NCBI GenBank assembly: GCA_027943335.1
Contig: BSBK01001294.1
Location: 992,001 to 1,056,000, forward strand
Direction: 5' to 3'
Length of the DNA stretch: 64,000 bases
DNA from: Chamaecyparis obtusa
Taxonomy: Eukaryota; Streptophyta; Pinopsida; Cupressales; Cupressaceae
The notes under the pieces are model-generated. The model was given only the letters and a program-made list of their open reading frames with translations. It was not told where the DNA came from and ran no database searches. Within the stretch, counting starts at the first letter, position 1; each line of letters opens with the position of its first letter. Both the position numbers and the translations under genes were made by a program. This document shows positions 43,214 to 54,995 of the stretch, in pieces.

Positions 43214-44290
43214 TTTTAATCATTGGATCCTCGATTTTTGCTTCCAAAAGCTTTCTTCCTTCTTTAAAATATCCTTCCATTTTTCACATAGAGATTCTTC
43301 TTCTTTGCAAATTTCCTTGGAATTTTTTCCGTTTTCCATTCTTTCTTGTACAATATTTAGGCTTATGCCAATATGATTCCTTTGGGTACATATGTCCCCA
43401 AATGTCCATTTGCTCCACCCCTTCACATTCATCCTAATAATCTCCAGTTTCCTACTAACTCTAAACATTGCAGATCCTTGTATAGGGGTATTCCACCATT
43501 ATTTAATGCAGTTTGCAAAGACAATATGTAGAGCCCACATTATTTCATACCTAAAAAGGACTGGTCCTTGGAAATGTTTCTCCTTCCAACTGTAGAGGAT
43601 TGCACTATGATTTGAAATGATTCTTGGGAGGGCCACCAAAGTAGCATTAATTCCCATACCCTGTTTCCTAGACACTAGAAACCTATCCAATCTTACTTGA
43701 AATGGTTCTTGGGAGGGCCACCAGAGTAGCATTAAATTCCATATCCCATTTCCTAGACACTAGAAACCTATCCAATCATACCCGAATAAGGCTGCTTCTT
43801 TCCTATTGTTTAACTAGATGTACTTTTGTCCATATAGATCTATATTTAGGAGTCCCTCCTTGGTGATGAAATCTACTAAGTTGGCCATACTATCTGAATG
43901 GTCCATCACACCTCTAGATTTTTTTGAGGGATATGATGATGTGTTGAAATCACTAACCACCATCCAATGAGCATCATAGGTTTTTGTGATCATCTTTGAA
44001 ATTTCTTCCCAAATAGTTGCTCTTCTTGAGCGGGTGTTTGGTGCATAGACATTAACCAAGTTCCAAGCAACGTCACTAGAAACTATGGTGACCACCAAAA
44101 AGATGGATGTGAAGCTTATCAGGTTGCCAATAGTCTTCCTAGTATTCCACATGATAACAAGTCTTCTTGAGGTACCATGGGCATCACTAATGAAATAGGG
44201 GTAGCCTAGCCAAATGTAATCTGTGACAATGTTGAAATACTGTTGAGTAATTTTTAGCTCATGTAGGAGTATGTCAACCTTTTCCTCCAA
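43214..44290 (-). pseudogene. LINE AP endonuclease, degenerate
   Basis: 44290-43814 reads VNVYAPNTRSRRATIWEEIS and WMVVSDFNTSSYPSKKSRG (the GDFN box, first residue changed). After a frame break, LDRFLVSRKQ and LPRIISNHSAILYSW (the SDH box reads SNH, about 43630-43590) follow. A piece of about 75 bp at 43600-43675 is repeated at 43700-43770. The first residues of the domain are lost. Confidence 0.7.
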
Positions 44291-44460
44291 TATGTAGCAT
44301 CTCAGACCATATTGTTTCTGAGGGCTATAGTATTCTCATCTCTTACTTATGTGGTTTGCACTAAGGGTAAGCCTCTTCATATTAGCAACTTCCCTTGCAA
44401 TTTCGTTATGTTTGGAAAATCTCACTGAAAGGCTTCCCATCTCTGTCTCTTGTCCCTCCA

Positions 44461-44962
44461 AAACTCAATTTTCATAAATATAATGTTGTGTTTTAGTTAA
44501 TCATGTACTATGTTATTCTATAATTCTATTAGTTTCCTTGATTTTTGGGTCTTCTCTATACCCTTTTCGTATGAAACGAATGTGGGTTGTGCATTTGTCC
44601 AACATCCATGTTGTCATCCTTGACCTGTGTAGGTGTCTTAGGTAGTGAGCTTGCAAAGTTCAACGTCTGGTCTTTATAGTTTCCTCTTTCAGTTTATGTA
44701 ATTAGAATACTTTAATCTTTTAGTCTCTTTAAGTTATTTACATTTTTCTATATTAGCATCTTATTCATTGTAATCATTTAATTTAGTCTCACTTATTTCC
44801 CGGTTGATCAAATCATCTTTATTACATTTAGAGTCTAGATCCCCTAGCTCACCTATGCATTAGTAGAAGTGAGGTAGTGCAAAGAGAGGTTCATCCTTCA
44901 GGATTTTAACTAGTCTTGAGGTCAATGTACTTTTTCCTTCTCTACATTTTGGTGAGCCTAAT
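44461..44962. other. No gene seen
   Basis: T-rich sequence between the LINE 5' side and the gypsy relic; no frame longer than a few dozen codons. Confidence 0.4.
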
Positions 44963-45932
44963 GTGAACACTAGGGTCCTACATCATACCTTCCTCTTTTT
45001 GAGTAATAGTCCCTTGATAGTGATGGTGACCATCACTCCAATTTCCCCACTTGGACAGAGGGTGCCTGAGATGAACACAAATTTTACTCCTTTGGATGAT
45101 TCGTACAATGAAGATCCTTCTCCCCTATATGTACCAACATTGATCAATGATGTCTCCATCAGGGATGTCTTGGTTGATCCTACATGTTGGGTTGATGTCA
45201 TCATTAAGGAGGTCCTCTTCGTCAACAATTTAAACTATGGGAAATATGACGAGTGTTCCACCACCATCAAAATGCATGGTGGGTTGTCCCTTCCCCCTTT
45301 GGGGTCCACCACTTCGACGGTTCAGGTAGGACCCAAGGTGATGTTTTAAATATTTGTTGTGATTCCCAAGTCGGACCTCTTTTGGGTCAAACTAGGTATC
45401 CCCTAGTTAACCTCCATGGGAGTCGTCCCCTCAATCATACATAAATGTTTAAAGTTTCCCTACGAGGGCATCATTCATACAACTCAAGATACTGGATATT
45501 TCCCTTCGGTGTCATGTGGGGGCTTCTCTGTTGATCATTTATAGCCTCCTCTGATAGGGCCCCTATGTCCCCGATGGGATATAATGTTCCTTGATTATCA
45601 AAAGTACAAAGCCAAGGAAATCAACTTGAAATCTATAGCACCTATCCCTATTCCTCCTGCTCAACCATCTCATGATTCCCAATGTGCTTTTGTCCTCTTC
45701 TCCATCAACAAATCAGCGCAAGTGTGTGCCATGTAGAAAGCCTCCTCGCCTACCTTGGGTCTTGCATCCTCCAGTGGTGTTTTTTGTTCCTGCATCCACA
45801 CTTAGTGTAGACAAGGGACAGAAACCCATGTTGCAAAAGCCTAAGGTGTGTCCTTTCCTGACCCCCATCATTGCATACATACCTCACCATGCCATTTATG
45901 GTAAGGGTAAGAGGTCTTCCAAGATTGTGTAA
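44963..45932 (+). pseudogene. Gypsy protease-region relic
   Basis: Frames 44963-45349 and the following pieces read LVDPTCWVDVI, then VVIPKSDLFWVKLGIPWLTS and HKCLKFPYEGIIHT. This matches the protease-to-RT linker of plant gypsy polyproteins (the ...KSDLF.VKLG.PWL...HKCLKFP block). Proline-rich sequence follows to 45932. No RT follows. Old and frame-shifted. Confidence 0.5.
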
Positions 45933-46017
45933 TATCCCTCTACACCCGCCCCTTAGCCCCCAAAGGAATCTTTTTTTTCCTCCAAAGCTTGCACCTGCTA
46001 GTGAATTTGTCTATGTG

Positions 46018-46233
46018 CACCTCATGAATGGATACATATCACTTATATCATGAAGATTTTTGTATATGCTCACTTCATGGATGGATACAAATCACTTATA
46101 ACCATGAAGATTGTTTTGTGTATGTGCACCCCATGAATGGATATGGATCACTTATATCATGGGAATTGGTTTGTATATTTGCACCCCATGGATGGATATG
46201 GATCACTTATCACCATGGGGATTGGTTGTATGT
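46018..46233. repeat. Four-copy tandem repeat, unit 53-56 bp
   Basis: Copies start at 46018, 46071, 46127 and 46182. Each has CAC(C/T)(T/C)CATG(A/G)ATGGATA, ATCACTTAT and ATGAAGATT/ATGGGGATT blocks. Confidence 0.9.
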
Positions 46234-46978
46234 AAAAATGCATAAGGAAAATGTGCAAGAGGGGGAGGAGAATAATGCACCCATTTAGCTCCTTGTTGCT
46301 AGGTGAAATAGGGATTCTTGATAAAGGATGACAAACTTTGAATTGCATAGTAAGGGAAGTTATTTATTATGAACATAGTTTTGAAAATAAAGAAGAGGCG
46401 ATGATCAAGGATTCACACCTCTTGTATAAGAGATAATCCCAATCAAAACAATCAATTCTTTATAGGAAAAGAATGTCACGTGATAAAAAAAATGTCAATG
46501 TACTAAGAAAAGTAGATCCTTAGACAAAAGAGAGAAATAATATACGTGCAACCTTGCCCCCCACGTGTGAAGGAAAGACAAAATATATAATACACCCTTA
46601 ATGAAAGTCATTTTATAATAGATACACAATGTCGAGAAAAATAAGTGGCACATCAGAGAGAGGAGAACTTGTAATGTAAAGCAAATATATATATGCTATA
46701 AAAAGATATTACATATAAAGTAAGAAAGATACAAAGGAAAGAAAGATATTGTGGATGATTATTAAATGATAAACATGTAATTCAAGGCATAAAAATGATT
46801 GTTAAGAAGAGATGCTAGGATCTTGGGTGTAACAAGGTATCTAATGCCAAAATGAAATGTATCATAAAATAATGAAAACCATAGAAAGATGAAAGGAGAA
46901 AGGAAGGATGGTACATTACAACATCTTAGTGGTCATGCCAATTATACAAGATATGCACTCCCAAGTAAGAAAGTAATT
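46234..46978. other. AT-rich DNA, left flank of Copia-D
   Basis: No coding sequence. Similar AT-rich text with ATAAAAGA, GCAAGAAAGAA and GCCCCCCA(C/A)GTG pieces resumes right of Copia-D (53220-53760), so this is the split host sequence. Confidence 0.5.
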
Positions 46979-48094
46979 GTAATTGATGAACTACAACTGA
47001 TTGAATACCTGAATGACTTGAAGATCAGTGATTAGAGATCACCAAGTACTGAAATGATATGTAAGATAATTAAATTAGTCATTATATTTTCATTGATGTC
47101 AACTAGTTTGACAGTACTTATCATGTTAGTTACAAATATCTAAACATCTGTAAAAAGGAGAGAAGAGATGAAGAACTGAGATATCTACATAGAGGAAGAT
47201 GGATATAATAGATGAGGATAAGAAATACTTTGGGTAACTTATTGATGAGTCTATAACTTCATATTGTTGACTTGATTATGTTGCATTAATCTATTATGGA
47301 GAAGGAAGCAAAATGTACAAGGAAATGTGGTCGGTAAATGAAGCACTTCAGTATACACCAAACCAGTGTAGTGTATACTGAGTGGCAGTATTAACTGAGC
47401 TTGTGTTCGCCGACGCATTTCTTTGTTAACTGACTATGGATGAAAGTATTAAATGCTTAAGTTTAGCTGACATAAATTGATGAGCTGGAAATTGTTATGA
47501 TTTCAAGATTGAGGATAAATTTTTTTATAAGATCCACAACTGACAAAATTTGGAGATCTAAAGGATGGAATTGAAACGTGTTACTGACACAACCGCCGAG
47601 GAAGGTTTAAGAGGCAAAATCTATGAAGGAGATTAAGCGAAAAAATCTGATGGTTGATATGAAAACAATTTATCTATCTATATAAGAGATATGAGTTTCT
47701 TTATTGAAACATGCCGAAAGAAAGAAGACTGTAGAGATTTCACGTGAATACAGTTTCATGCATGCCTGATTAGACTGGTTGAAGGAGAACCGAACTACAG
47801 AACAATACCAAGTGTTAGAGAGCTATTATCGAGTGAAAGCAAGTTAAGGAAGTGAATTGATATATTGATCAGAGGATTTGTATGGGCTTAGAATAGATCT
47901 GAGCATCTGCAAGATAAGTTGTATTGTAATCAGATCAACTACTGTTTTAGTTTAACCATTGATACAAAAAAATCTCTTAACTGAGTGGACTTAACCATCT
48001 TATGTTATGCTCCTATGTCATTCAATGAATGTACATTGTTATCCTATCAACCCCATAGTGAATGCTGGTTGAATGATAACTGTTAGTCTTATAT

Positions 48095-48159
48095 CCTCTA
48101 ACAAGGTCACTCCTAACAATATGTTTGTAACCTTTAATAGGGTTGGCTCTTCACCGAGC
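48095..48159 (+). promoter_or_regulatory. LTR hairpin array (Copia-D)
   Basis: CCT/AGG with loop CTAACA (48095-48106), AACCT/GGGTT with loop TTAATA (48129-48144, one G-U), GCTC/GAGC with loop TTCACC (48146-48159). The last matches GCTC-TTAATC-GAGC of Copia-E. Confidence 0.5.
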
Positions 48160-48446
48160 TCACTTCAGAAGAGTGAAAATTATTTTGGGTTACCGGTCCC
48201 AGGTGGTTTTTCCCTTAGCTGGGTTTCCACATTAAATCATTGTGTTATGTGTTTATGTGATGATTGCTTTATTGTCATACTTTACATATTGCATATTTGA
48301 TTTGATCAATAATTACTGTGAGTTAATTAACTGGTAATCGGTAAAGGTACAGACAGTTTAAGAGTTTATCTTACCAAGCTGCAAAATTTGTTGAAATTGT
48401 TTTTAAAGTTAGATCTTAAGATTTGGGACTGTAGTATAACTGATCT

Positions 48447-48471
48447 AACTGATTCACCCCCCCTCTTAGTT
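48447..48471 (+). promoter_or_regulatory. Terminal C-loop hairpin, Copia-D 5' LTR
   Basis: AACTGA / TTAGTT with one G-U pair, loop with seven C. The LTR ends 9 bp further on. Confidence 0.5.
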
Positions 48472-48480
48472 ATTCTAACA

Positions 48481-48494
48481 ATTGGCATCAAAGC
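48481..48494 (+). other. Copia-D primer binding site
   Basis: ATTGGCATCAAAGC directly follows the LTR: the initiator-Met primer site ATTGGTATCAGAGC with two transitions. Confidence 0.85.
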
Positions 48495-48544
48495 ATTGGT
48501 TGCTTGGAACAGAGTTTTAAGGACTTCAGCAAAAAGATCACAAG

Positions 48545-49557
48545 ATGTATAAGAGGGAGGTGTCGAAGCTGAACAAGGACAACTTTACTATATGGCAAAG
48601 TCGAATGAAACTTCATATATCTGGAATCGGATATTCTACCTTAAATCTACTTGAAAATGGCTACTTACAACCGACGACTAGACCATTGACTCTTAATCAA
48701 CATGAACACAACATTACTATGATAGAGATTGTTGTTGCTCTATCTGATGCGAATTCAAGGATGTCAAAGATTGCACTATTGCAAAGGAAATGTGGGATAA
48801 ACTTGCTCAAGTCTATGGTGGTGATGTTAATGTCAAGAGAGCTAGAGCTGAAAGCCTAAGAGGTAGGTTTGACAATATGAAAATGAAGGAAGGAGAAAAC
48901 ATAATACAGTATACAAACTGAATAAAGGAGGTAGTCATTGCTATCAGAGGATCTGGTGGTGTCATTGATGAAGATACAATGGTAAGTAAAATTCTAAGAA
49001 CCTTTCTGCCTACTTATGCAATCAAAATATATTCTATACATGAAATGAGGTATGCACCTGGAAATAATCTTACTCTTGATAGTCTGATTGGTAAGATAAC
49101 AACTTTTGAGTTGAACAATTTTGATAATAGTGTTGTACCGTCTGTTGAGTCTGCCTTCATGTCTTCTCTGAAGATCGGTAAGTCTAGCAGTAGACATAAT
49201 ATAAAGAATGATAGTGATAGCAATACTGATGATGAGCTTGATGAACTTGAAGCTCTTATGGCCTAGAGATTACCTAAAGGTAAAGGTATATATAAGGGTA
49301 AATTACCTTTAGCATGTTTTAACTGTAAAGAAGTTGGCCATATTGCTGCTAGATGCTTGAATAGGAAAGAATAAGATAGAAACAAAGATCGATCTGGTGA
49401 AGGAAGCTATGGAAGGAGAAACAACAAAAGTTACCAACACTACAACAGAGACAACCAAGATCACAAAGATAAGGGAAAAAAGGTATGTTACATTGCTGAA
49501 GAGAATGATACTAATATCGACACAGATGATGTTGAAGTAGTATTTGTTGCGATGAAG
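48545..49557 (+). pseudogene. Copia-D gag
   Basis: The ATG at 48545 is followed by LNKDNFTIWQSRMKLHI (copia gag start). A frame change near 48770 leads to KEMWDKLAQVYGGDVNVKRA and ESLRGRFDNMKMKEGENI. The zinc knuckle CFNCKEVGHIAARC lies at about 49318-49360. Stops at 49264-49266 and 49372-49374 interrupt the frame. Confidence 0.85.
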
Positions 49558-51185
49558 GATGATTCTAAGGAAGAAGAAGGGTATGTAGAAACAACACTCA
49601 TTTCTAAAGTTAGTAAAAATGATACTTGGATCATTGATAGTGGTTGTACACATCACATGACTGGTGATAAAGAAAATTATGATCATCTTGAGCATTATAA
49701 TGGAGGATCAGTAAGAATGGGTAATGATACACCATGTATGGTTAGAGGAAAATGATCTTTATTAATAAATGATAAAATCAAATGTGATAATGCTTATTGG
49801 GTAAAAGGACTGAATTAAAATTTTCTAAGTGTGGCATAGCTTAACAACTCAGGTCACCGAGTATCTTTTGTAAGCATAAAGGTAAAGATATTTGATGAAA
49901 GTGGAAAGCTTGTCAGAACAGGAGGACAATCTAAAGGTAACTTATTTTATCTTGACAATGCTGGGACTTCTTGTTTATTGATGAAAAATGAGGATGCATG
50001 GTTATGGAATAAAAGGTTATGTCATGTAAATTTTGATAACATGATTAAGATCAATAGAAAGAAAAAGGTTAGAGGTCTACCTATCCTAACAAAGCCTGAT
50101 CATGCTATGTGTCATGAATGTCAAAAGGGGAAAATGACAAAATCTAGTTTTAAGAGTAAAGACTATTAAAAAAAAAGAATCTTGGAGTTAGTTCACACTA
50201 ACCTATGTGGTCTCATGAGAAATCATAGCTACTATGGAGATAGATATTTTATTCTGTTTGTTGATGATTACACTAGATTGATGACTGTAATGTTTTTAAA
50301 AGACAAATTTGAAGCATTTAAAATGTTTAAATGATACAAAGCAAAAGTAGAAAAAGAAATCAAGAAAGAAATGAAATGTTTGAGGTCTGATAGACGTGGT
50401 GAGTTTATTTTTGATGAATTCACTAACTATTGTAATGAGCATGGCATAAAAAGATAGGTCTCTGCACCGAGAATGCCACAACATAATGGGATTGCTGAAA
50501 GGAGAAACATATCAATTGTTGATTGTGCAAGGACACTAATGTATGTTGTACACAGTAGACCAAATATTGCACATGTAGTGGGGATTGTTGCTAGATTTTC
50601 TACCAATCCAAAGGATTACACATGGTTGCAGTGAAAAGATTCTTGAGATACCTAAAGAAAACAAAGGAATATTGATTATGGTATCCTAAGGAAGGCAAAT
50701 TTGAACTAAGAGTTTACACCGATGCAAATTGGGCTGGAAATATAGATGATAGAAAAAGCACAATCGGAGGAGCATTTTTCTTTGGTGAAAGACTTGTTAC
50801 TTGGACAAGTAAGAAACAACCTTGTATTTCTCAATCTACTACCGAAGCATAGTATGTTTTTGCTGCTACTAATTGTTCAAACATTGCTTATATCAAACAA
50901 GTGTTGGAAGGGATGAATGAGGTAATCACTGAGCCGGTGATTATATATTATGACAACACTAGTGCAATAAATATTTCTAAGAATCCTGTAATGCACTCAA
51001 AGAAAAATCATATTTCTATTAAGTATCACTAGTTAAGAGAACAAGTACAGGAGAAGCAAGTCAAACTGGAATATGTTACATCAAAGGAGCAACTTGCTGA
51101 TATTTTTACCAAGCCTCTACCGAAGGAAAATTTTGAATACTTGAGGACTAGACTTGGGGTCCATCCCCTATCTACCAGTCACTAA
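49558..51185 (+). pseudogene. Copia-D protease-integrase fused to RNase H by deletion
   Basis: Protease WIIDSGCTHHMTGD (about 49630), pre-integrase WLWNKRLCHVNFDN, and integrase core: HTNLCG (catalytic Asp to Asn), LRSDRRGEF and GIAERRN. At about 50551 integrase text (DCARTLM) passes in frame into YVVHSRPNIAHV, which belongs after RT. RNase H follows with YTDANWAGN, KSTIGGAFF, YYDNTSAINISKNP and ADIFTKPLPKENFEYLR. The RT catalytic core is absent. Confidence 0.88.
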
Positions 51186-51729
51186 TGTGATTTGGAGGTT
51201 GCATTAGCCTAATATTATCAGAAGATCATTCATGTTGATGCAATATAGCTCACACTTTGGATTATGTATAAGGTTGTGAAAGATTTGAGGAACTAGAACA
51301 AAGAATTGACATATCAGTATACCGAGATACATTGTCTGCACCGAACAACAGAGAGTCACTTGTCTATTACAGAGCAGTATGTTTTATGTTTTTCTTTGGC
51401 ATTGTTGTCAAAGGGAGAGATAAACAATATGATAAATAGAGAGATCATATCTATCTAAGGGAGAGATAATCTGAGAAAGTTAGGGAGAGTTTTGAAGATT
51501 TTTTGTTGAGAAAAGATGGAATCTAAGAGCTGAAAAGATCAAATCCGTAGAGGAAAGTCTGCAATTGTAATGCTATCATGTAACGTAGTGATTAAACATA
51601 TTAAAATATCAAGCTAGGGAGATCTGACCGAGCTACAGTATTTACTTACATAGTTGTAGAATACATGTTTGGTATGTGTATGACATATTTCATATTGCTT
51701 GTCTTGCCATCAGTGCCAAAGGGAGAGAT

Positions 51730-53214
51730 TGATGAACTACAACTGATTGAATACCTGAATGACTTGAAGATCAGTGATTAGAGATCACCGAGTAAGATAA
51801 TTAAATTAGTCATTATGTTGTCACTGAAATCAACTAGTTTGACAGTACTTATCATGTTAGTTACAAATATCTAAACATCTGTAAAGAGGAGAGAAGAGAT
51901 GAAGAACTAAGATATCTACATAGAGGAAGATGGATATAACAGATGATGATAAGAAATACTTTGGGTAACTTATTGATGAGTCTATGACTTCATATTGTTG
52001 ACTTGATTATGTTGCATTAATCTATTATGGAGGAAGAAAAATGTACAAGGCAATGTGGTTGGTAAATGAAGCACTTCAGTAGACACCGAGCCAGTGTAGT
52101 GTATACTGAGTGACAATATTAATCAAGCTTGTGTTCGCTGACGCATTTATTTGTTAACCGACTATGGATGAAAGTATTAAACGCTTAAGTTTAGCTGACA
52201 GAAATTGATGAGCTAGAAATTGTTATGATTTCGAGATTGAGGATAAAGTTTGTTATATGATCCATGGCTAAAAAAATTCAGAGAAGATCTAAAGGATGGA
52301 ATTGAAATGTGTTACTGACACAACCGCCGATGAAGGTTTAAGAGGCAAAATCTATGAAGGAGATTAAGCGACAAAATCTGATGGTTTATATGAAAATAGT
52401 TTATCTATCTATATATGAGATATGAGTTTCTTTATTAAAACATGTCAGAAGAAAGAAGACTATAGAGATTTCATGTGAATACAGTTTCATGCATGCTTGA
52501 TCAGACTGGTTGAAGGATAATTGAACTATAGAACAATATCGAGCATTAGAGAGCTATTACCGAGTGAAAGTAAGTTAAGGAAGTGGATTGATATATTCAT
52601 GATCATAGGATTTGTATGGGCTTAGAATAGATCTCAACATCTACAAGATAAGTTGTATTTTAATCAGATCAACTATTGTTTCAGTTTAACCATTGATACA
52701 AAAAAATCTCTTAACCGAGTGGACTTAACCGTCTTATGTTATGCCCCTATGTCATTCAATGAATGTACATTGTTATCCTATCGACCCCATAGTGAATGTT
52801 GGTTGAACGATAACTATTAGTCTTAAATCCTCTAACAAGGTCACACCTAATAGTGTGTTTGTAACCTTTAATAGGGTTGGCTCTTCACCAAGCTCACTTC
52901 AGAAGAGTGAAAATTATTTTGGGTTACCGGTCCCAGGTGATTTTTCCCTTAGCAGGGTTTCCACATTAAATCATTGTGTTATGTGTTTATGTGATGATTT
53001 CTTTATTGTCATACTTTACATACTGCATATTTGATTTGATTGGCAATTACTATGAGTTAATTAACTGGTAATCGGTAAAGTCATAGATAATTTAAGAGTT
53101 TATGTTACCGAGCTGCAGAATTTGTTGAAATTGTTTTTAAAGTTACATCTTAAGATTTGGGACTGTAGGATAATTGATTTAACTAATTCACCCCCCCTCT
53201 TGGTTATTCTAATA
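51730..53214 (+). repeat. Copia-D 3' LTR
   Basis: 1485 bp, TGATGAACTAC...ATTCTAATA. The terminal hairpin at 53181-53205 is AACTAA / TTGGTT, still paired through a T-G. Confidence 0.92.
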
Positions 53215-53219
53215 GTAAT

Positions 53220-53767
53220 GAGGATAGTCACTCTTGGTATGAGAAAGATCCTATAACAACAAGCCCACACATGGGAGGATATCATGGTATAAAAGAGATG
53301 AACAAAAATTAAATAAAGGATCCTTGAAAGAATGAGAAAGGAAGAAAACCCAATATATGTCCTAAGTGATAGATCTTGTATAATAAACATGTGCATTCAA
53401 GTAAGAATAGGATTGTAACTTGGGATGAAAATCCTTGTGTAAAATAACAAATTCTTGCAAGAAAGAACATCATATAATAAAAGATGCAAGTTCACAAGGG
53501 ATATTTAATGCATTGTGAAGGAAGCGACAAAGACGAAGGACACATTATTCTCATGAAGTGGTTTCTATTTATAATATACATGTGTTTCCAAGCAAGCATA
53601 AGGTTGTGACTCTGGATGTATATCTCCTAAAAGATAGAATATCCTTATGTAAAATAAAAAATGCATGCAAGAAATAATGTCATCTTATAAAAGAAACAAG
53701 TCAAAAAAGAGAGATAATGGATCCTTTGAGATAATTAGGAGAGTGAAATAGAACCCTTGGCCCCCAA
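53220..53767. other. AT-rich DNA, right flank of Copia-D
   Basis: Noncoding; the continuation of the sequence interrupted at 46983. It may be the 3' noncoding part of the gypsy relic that follows on the minus strand. Confidence 0.4.
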
Positions 53768-54995
53768 GTGAGAAGACAAGGAAAAATAACCATTATGTTT
53801 CTCACAAATTATGACCATGAGCCCACAAAGGATAGGCTAGCAATTTTACATAGTGAGGATAAACATAATAGGGATGTAGATATATTAGGTAGAATGATCA
53901 TGAAAAAGGTGTCATTCATCATTGAAAGTCATTTGAGTCATACCACAATCAATGAATTCTCCAAAATTACTCTTCAAATCATAACATTCACTAGTCTTAT
54001 GGCCATGAATTTGATGAAACATACAAATGAAAAACTTGTCGTGTTTATGTTTACTATTTTTGCGCCTGTCTTTCAAAGGAAGATTAATTAAGTTGGCCTT
54101 AGTAAACTCAAAAAAAAAAAAATATTGTTGAGAGGATTAATTAGGAGGAAAATGTATGGAGTGAGAAGGTAGGACACCTAAAGTTTCTTTTGAAAAATAT
54201 TTCTCATTAGGAAGGTTTGATGTATCATAGATAAGATGCTCCTTTAGGTGGGAGAGGAATGAAATCTAAAGAGGACCAATCAATATCCACACATCCATTA
54301 GATATAGTTGTTTTATTATCAAAGTCAAAGGTCTTTTCCTTGCTATGAAATGTTTGTGTGAAGTCTAAGGTTCCCCAATAGTCATCTTAAAGAGTTTATG
54401 GGCTACCTATTTGTATTGAAGGAAGAATTGAAGAAGGAAATAGAGATTGAATATAGTTGATTTTCTTAGATTCCTTATGCTCTAAGGTTGGATTTGTGAA
54501 AATAAAGTCATCAATAACAATCCCTAATTTGGTTTGAGAGGTATCTTGAATTGTATTTAATTGATTGGTTTCATTAAGATCAAAGGAATCCTTAGGAAGA
54601 GCCTCAAGGGTGTCATCTTCTACTTATAAGGTATATTTAGGAGAAGGACTAACATAACTCATCAAGGCCTCATCTATCGAAAGAATATCAATGAAACTCA
54701 TAGGAAGTGGTTTATTATTAGAAGAAACAATCATGTTATCATCCTCTTGTACCAAATGATCCTTATAAGGAATAAACATTGGAGAAGAAAGATCATCATT
54801 GTTATTGAAGGCCTCTTTGGTAAGAGGGATATATTTACAAGGAATGGTGGTAATCATAATGTCCTTAGGAGTGGGATCAATTTTGTTAAGGTGAACAATA
54901 TAGGAAGAAAGAATTAAATTGTCATCATATGCATGAAATGGAACATCTTGAAGAAAACTTGAAATTAAACAAGACAATGAAGATACAAATTCCAT
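53768..54995 (-). pseudogene. Gypsy gag relic with zinc finger
   Basis: On the minus strand CMFHQIHGHKTSECYDLKS (about 54035-53979) fits the CxFHxxHGHxTxxC knuckle at the end of plant gypsy gag. An ORF upstream in that sense (54995-54624, 123 codons, ATG at 54995) is acidic and hydroxyl-rich and I do not recognise it. Protease and RT are not seen downstream. Confidence 0.5.

Larger units (their letters stand above)
38830..44460 (-). mobile_element. L1-type LINE, degenerate
   Basis: On the minus strand: endonuclease (44290-43814), linker, reverse transcriptase (about 43180-41780), zinc-binding zf-RVT region (41195-40995), RNase H (40560-40186), then a coiled-coil region. The 3' end carries CCCTTGTTTTGTTGCTTTTT (about 38900-38870), a tail seen in plant LINEs. 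Frames change often. No flanking duplication could be fixed, since the 5' end near 44460 is indistinct. Confidence 0.8.
46984..48480 (+). repeat. Copia-D 5' LTR
   Basis: 1497 bp, TGATGAACTAC...ATTCTAACA. Very similar to 51730-53214, with scattered transitions and a few indels. Confidence 0.92.
46984..53214 (+). mobile_element. Copia-D: full-length ends, internal deletion
   Basis: LTRs at 46984-48480 and 51730-53214, primer site, gag, protease, integrase part, RNase H, polypurine tract AAAGGGAGAGAT (51718-51729). Perfect target duplication GTAAT at 46979-46983 and 53215-53219. Between integrase and RNase H more than 1 kb is missing, including all of the RT core. Frames carry several stops. 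Confidence 0.93.

Noticed and set aside
53768..54091. 107-codon plus-strand frame
   Set aside because: The minus strand encodes a recognisable gypsy gag zinc finger over the same bases.
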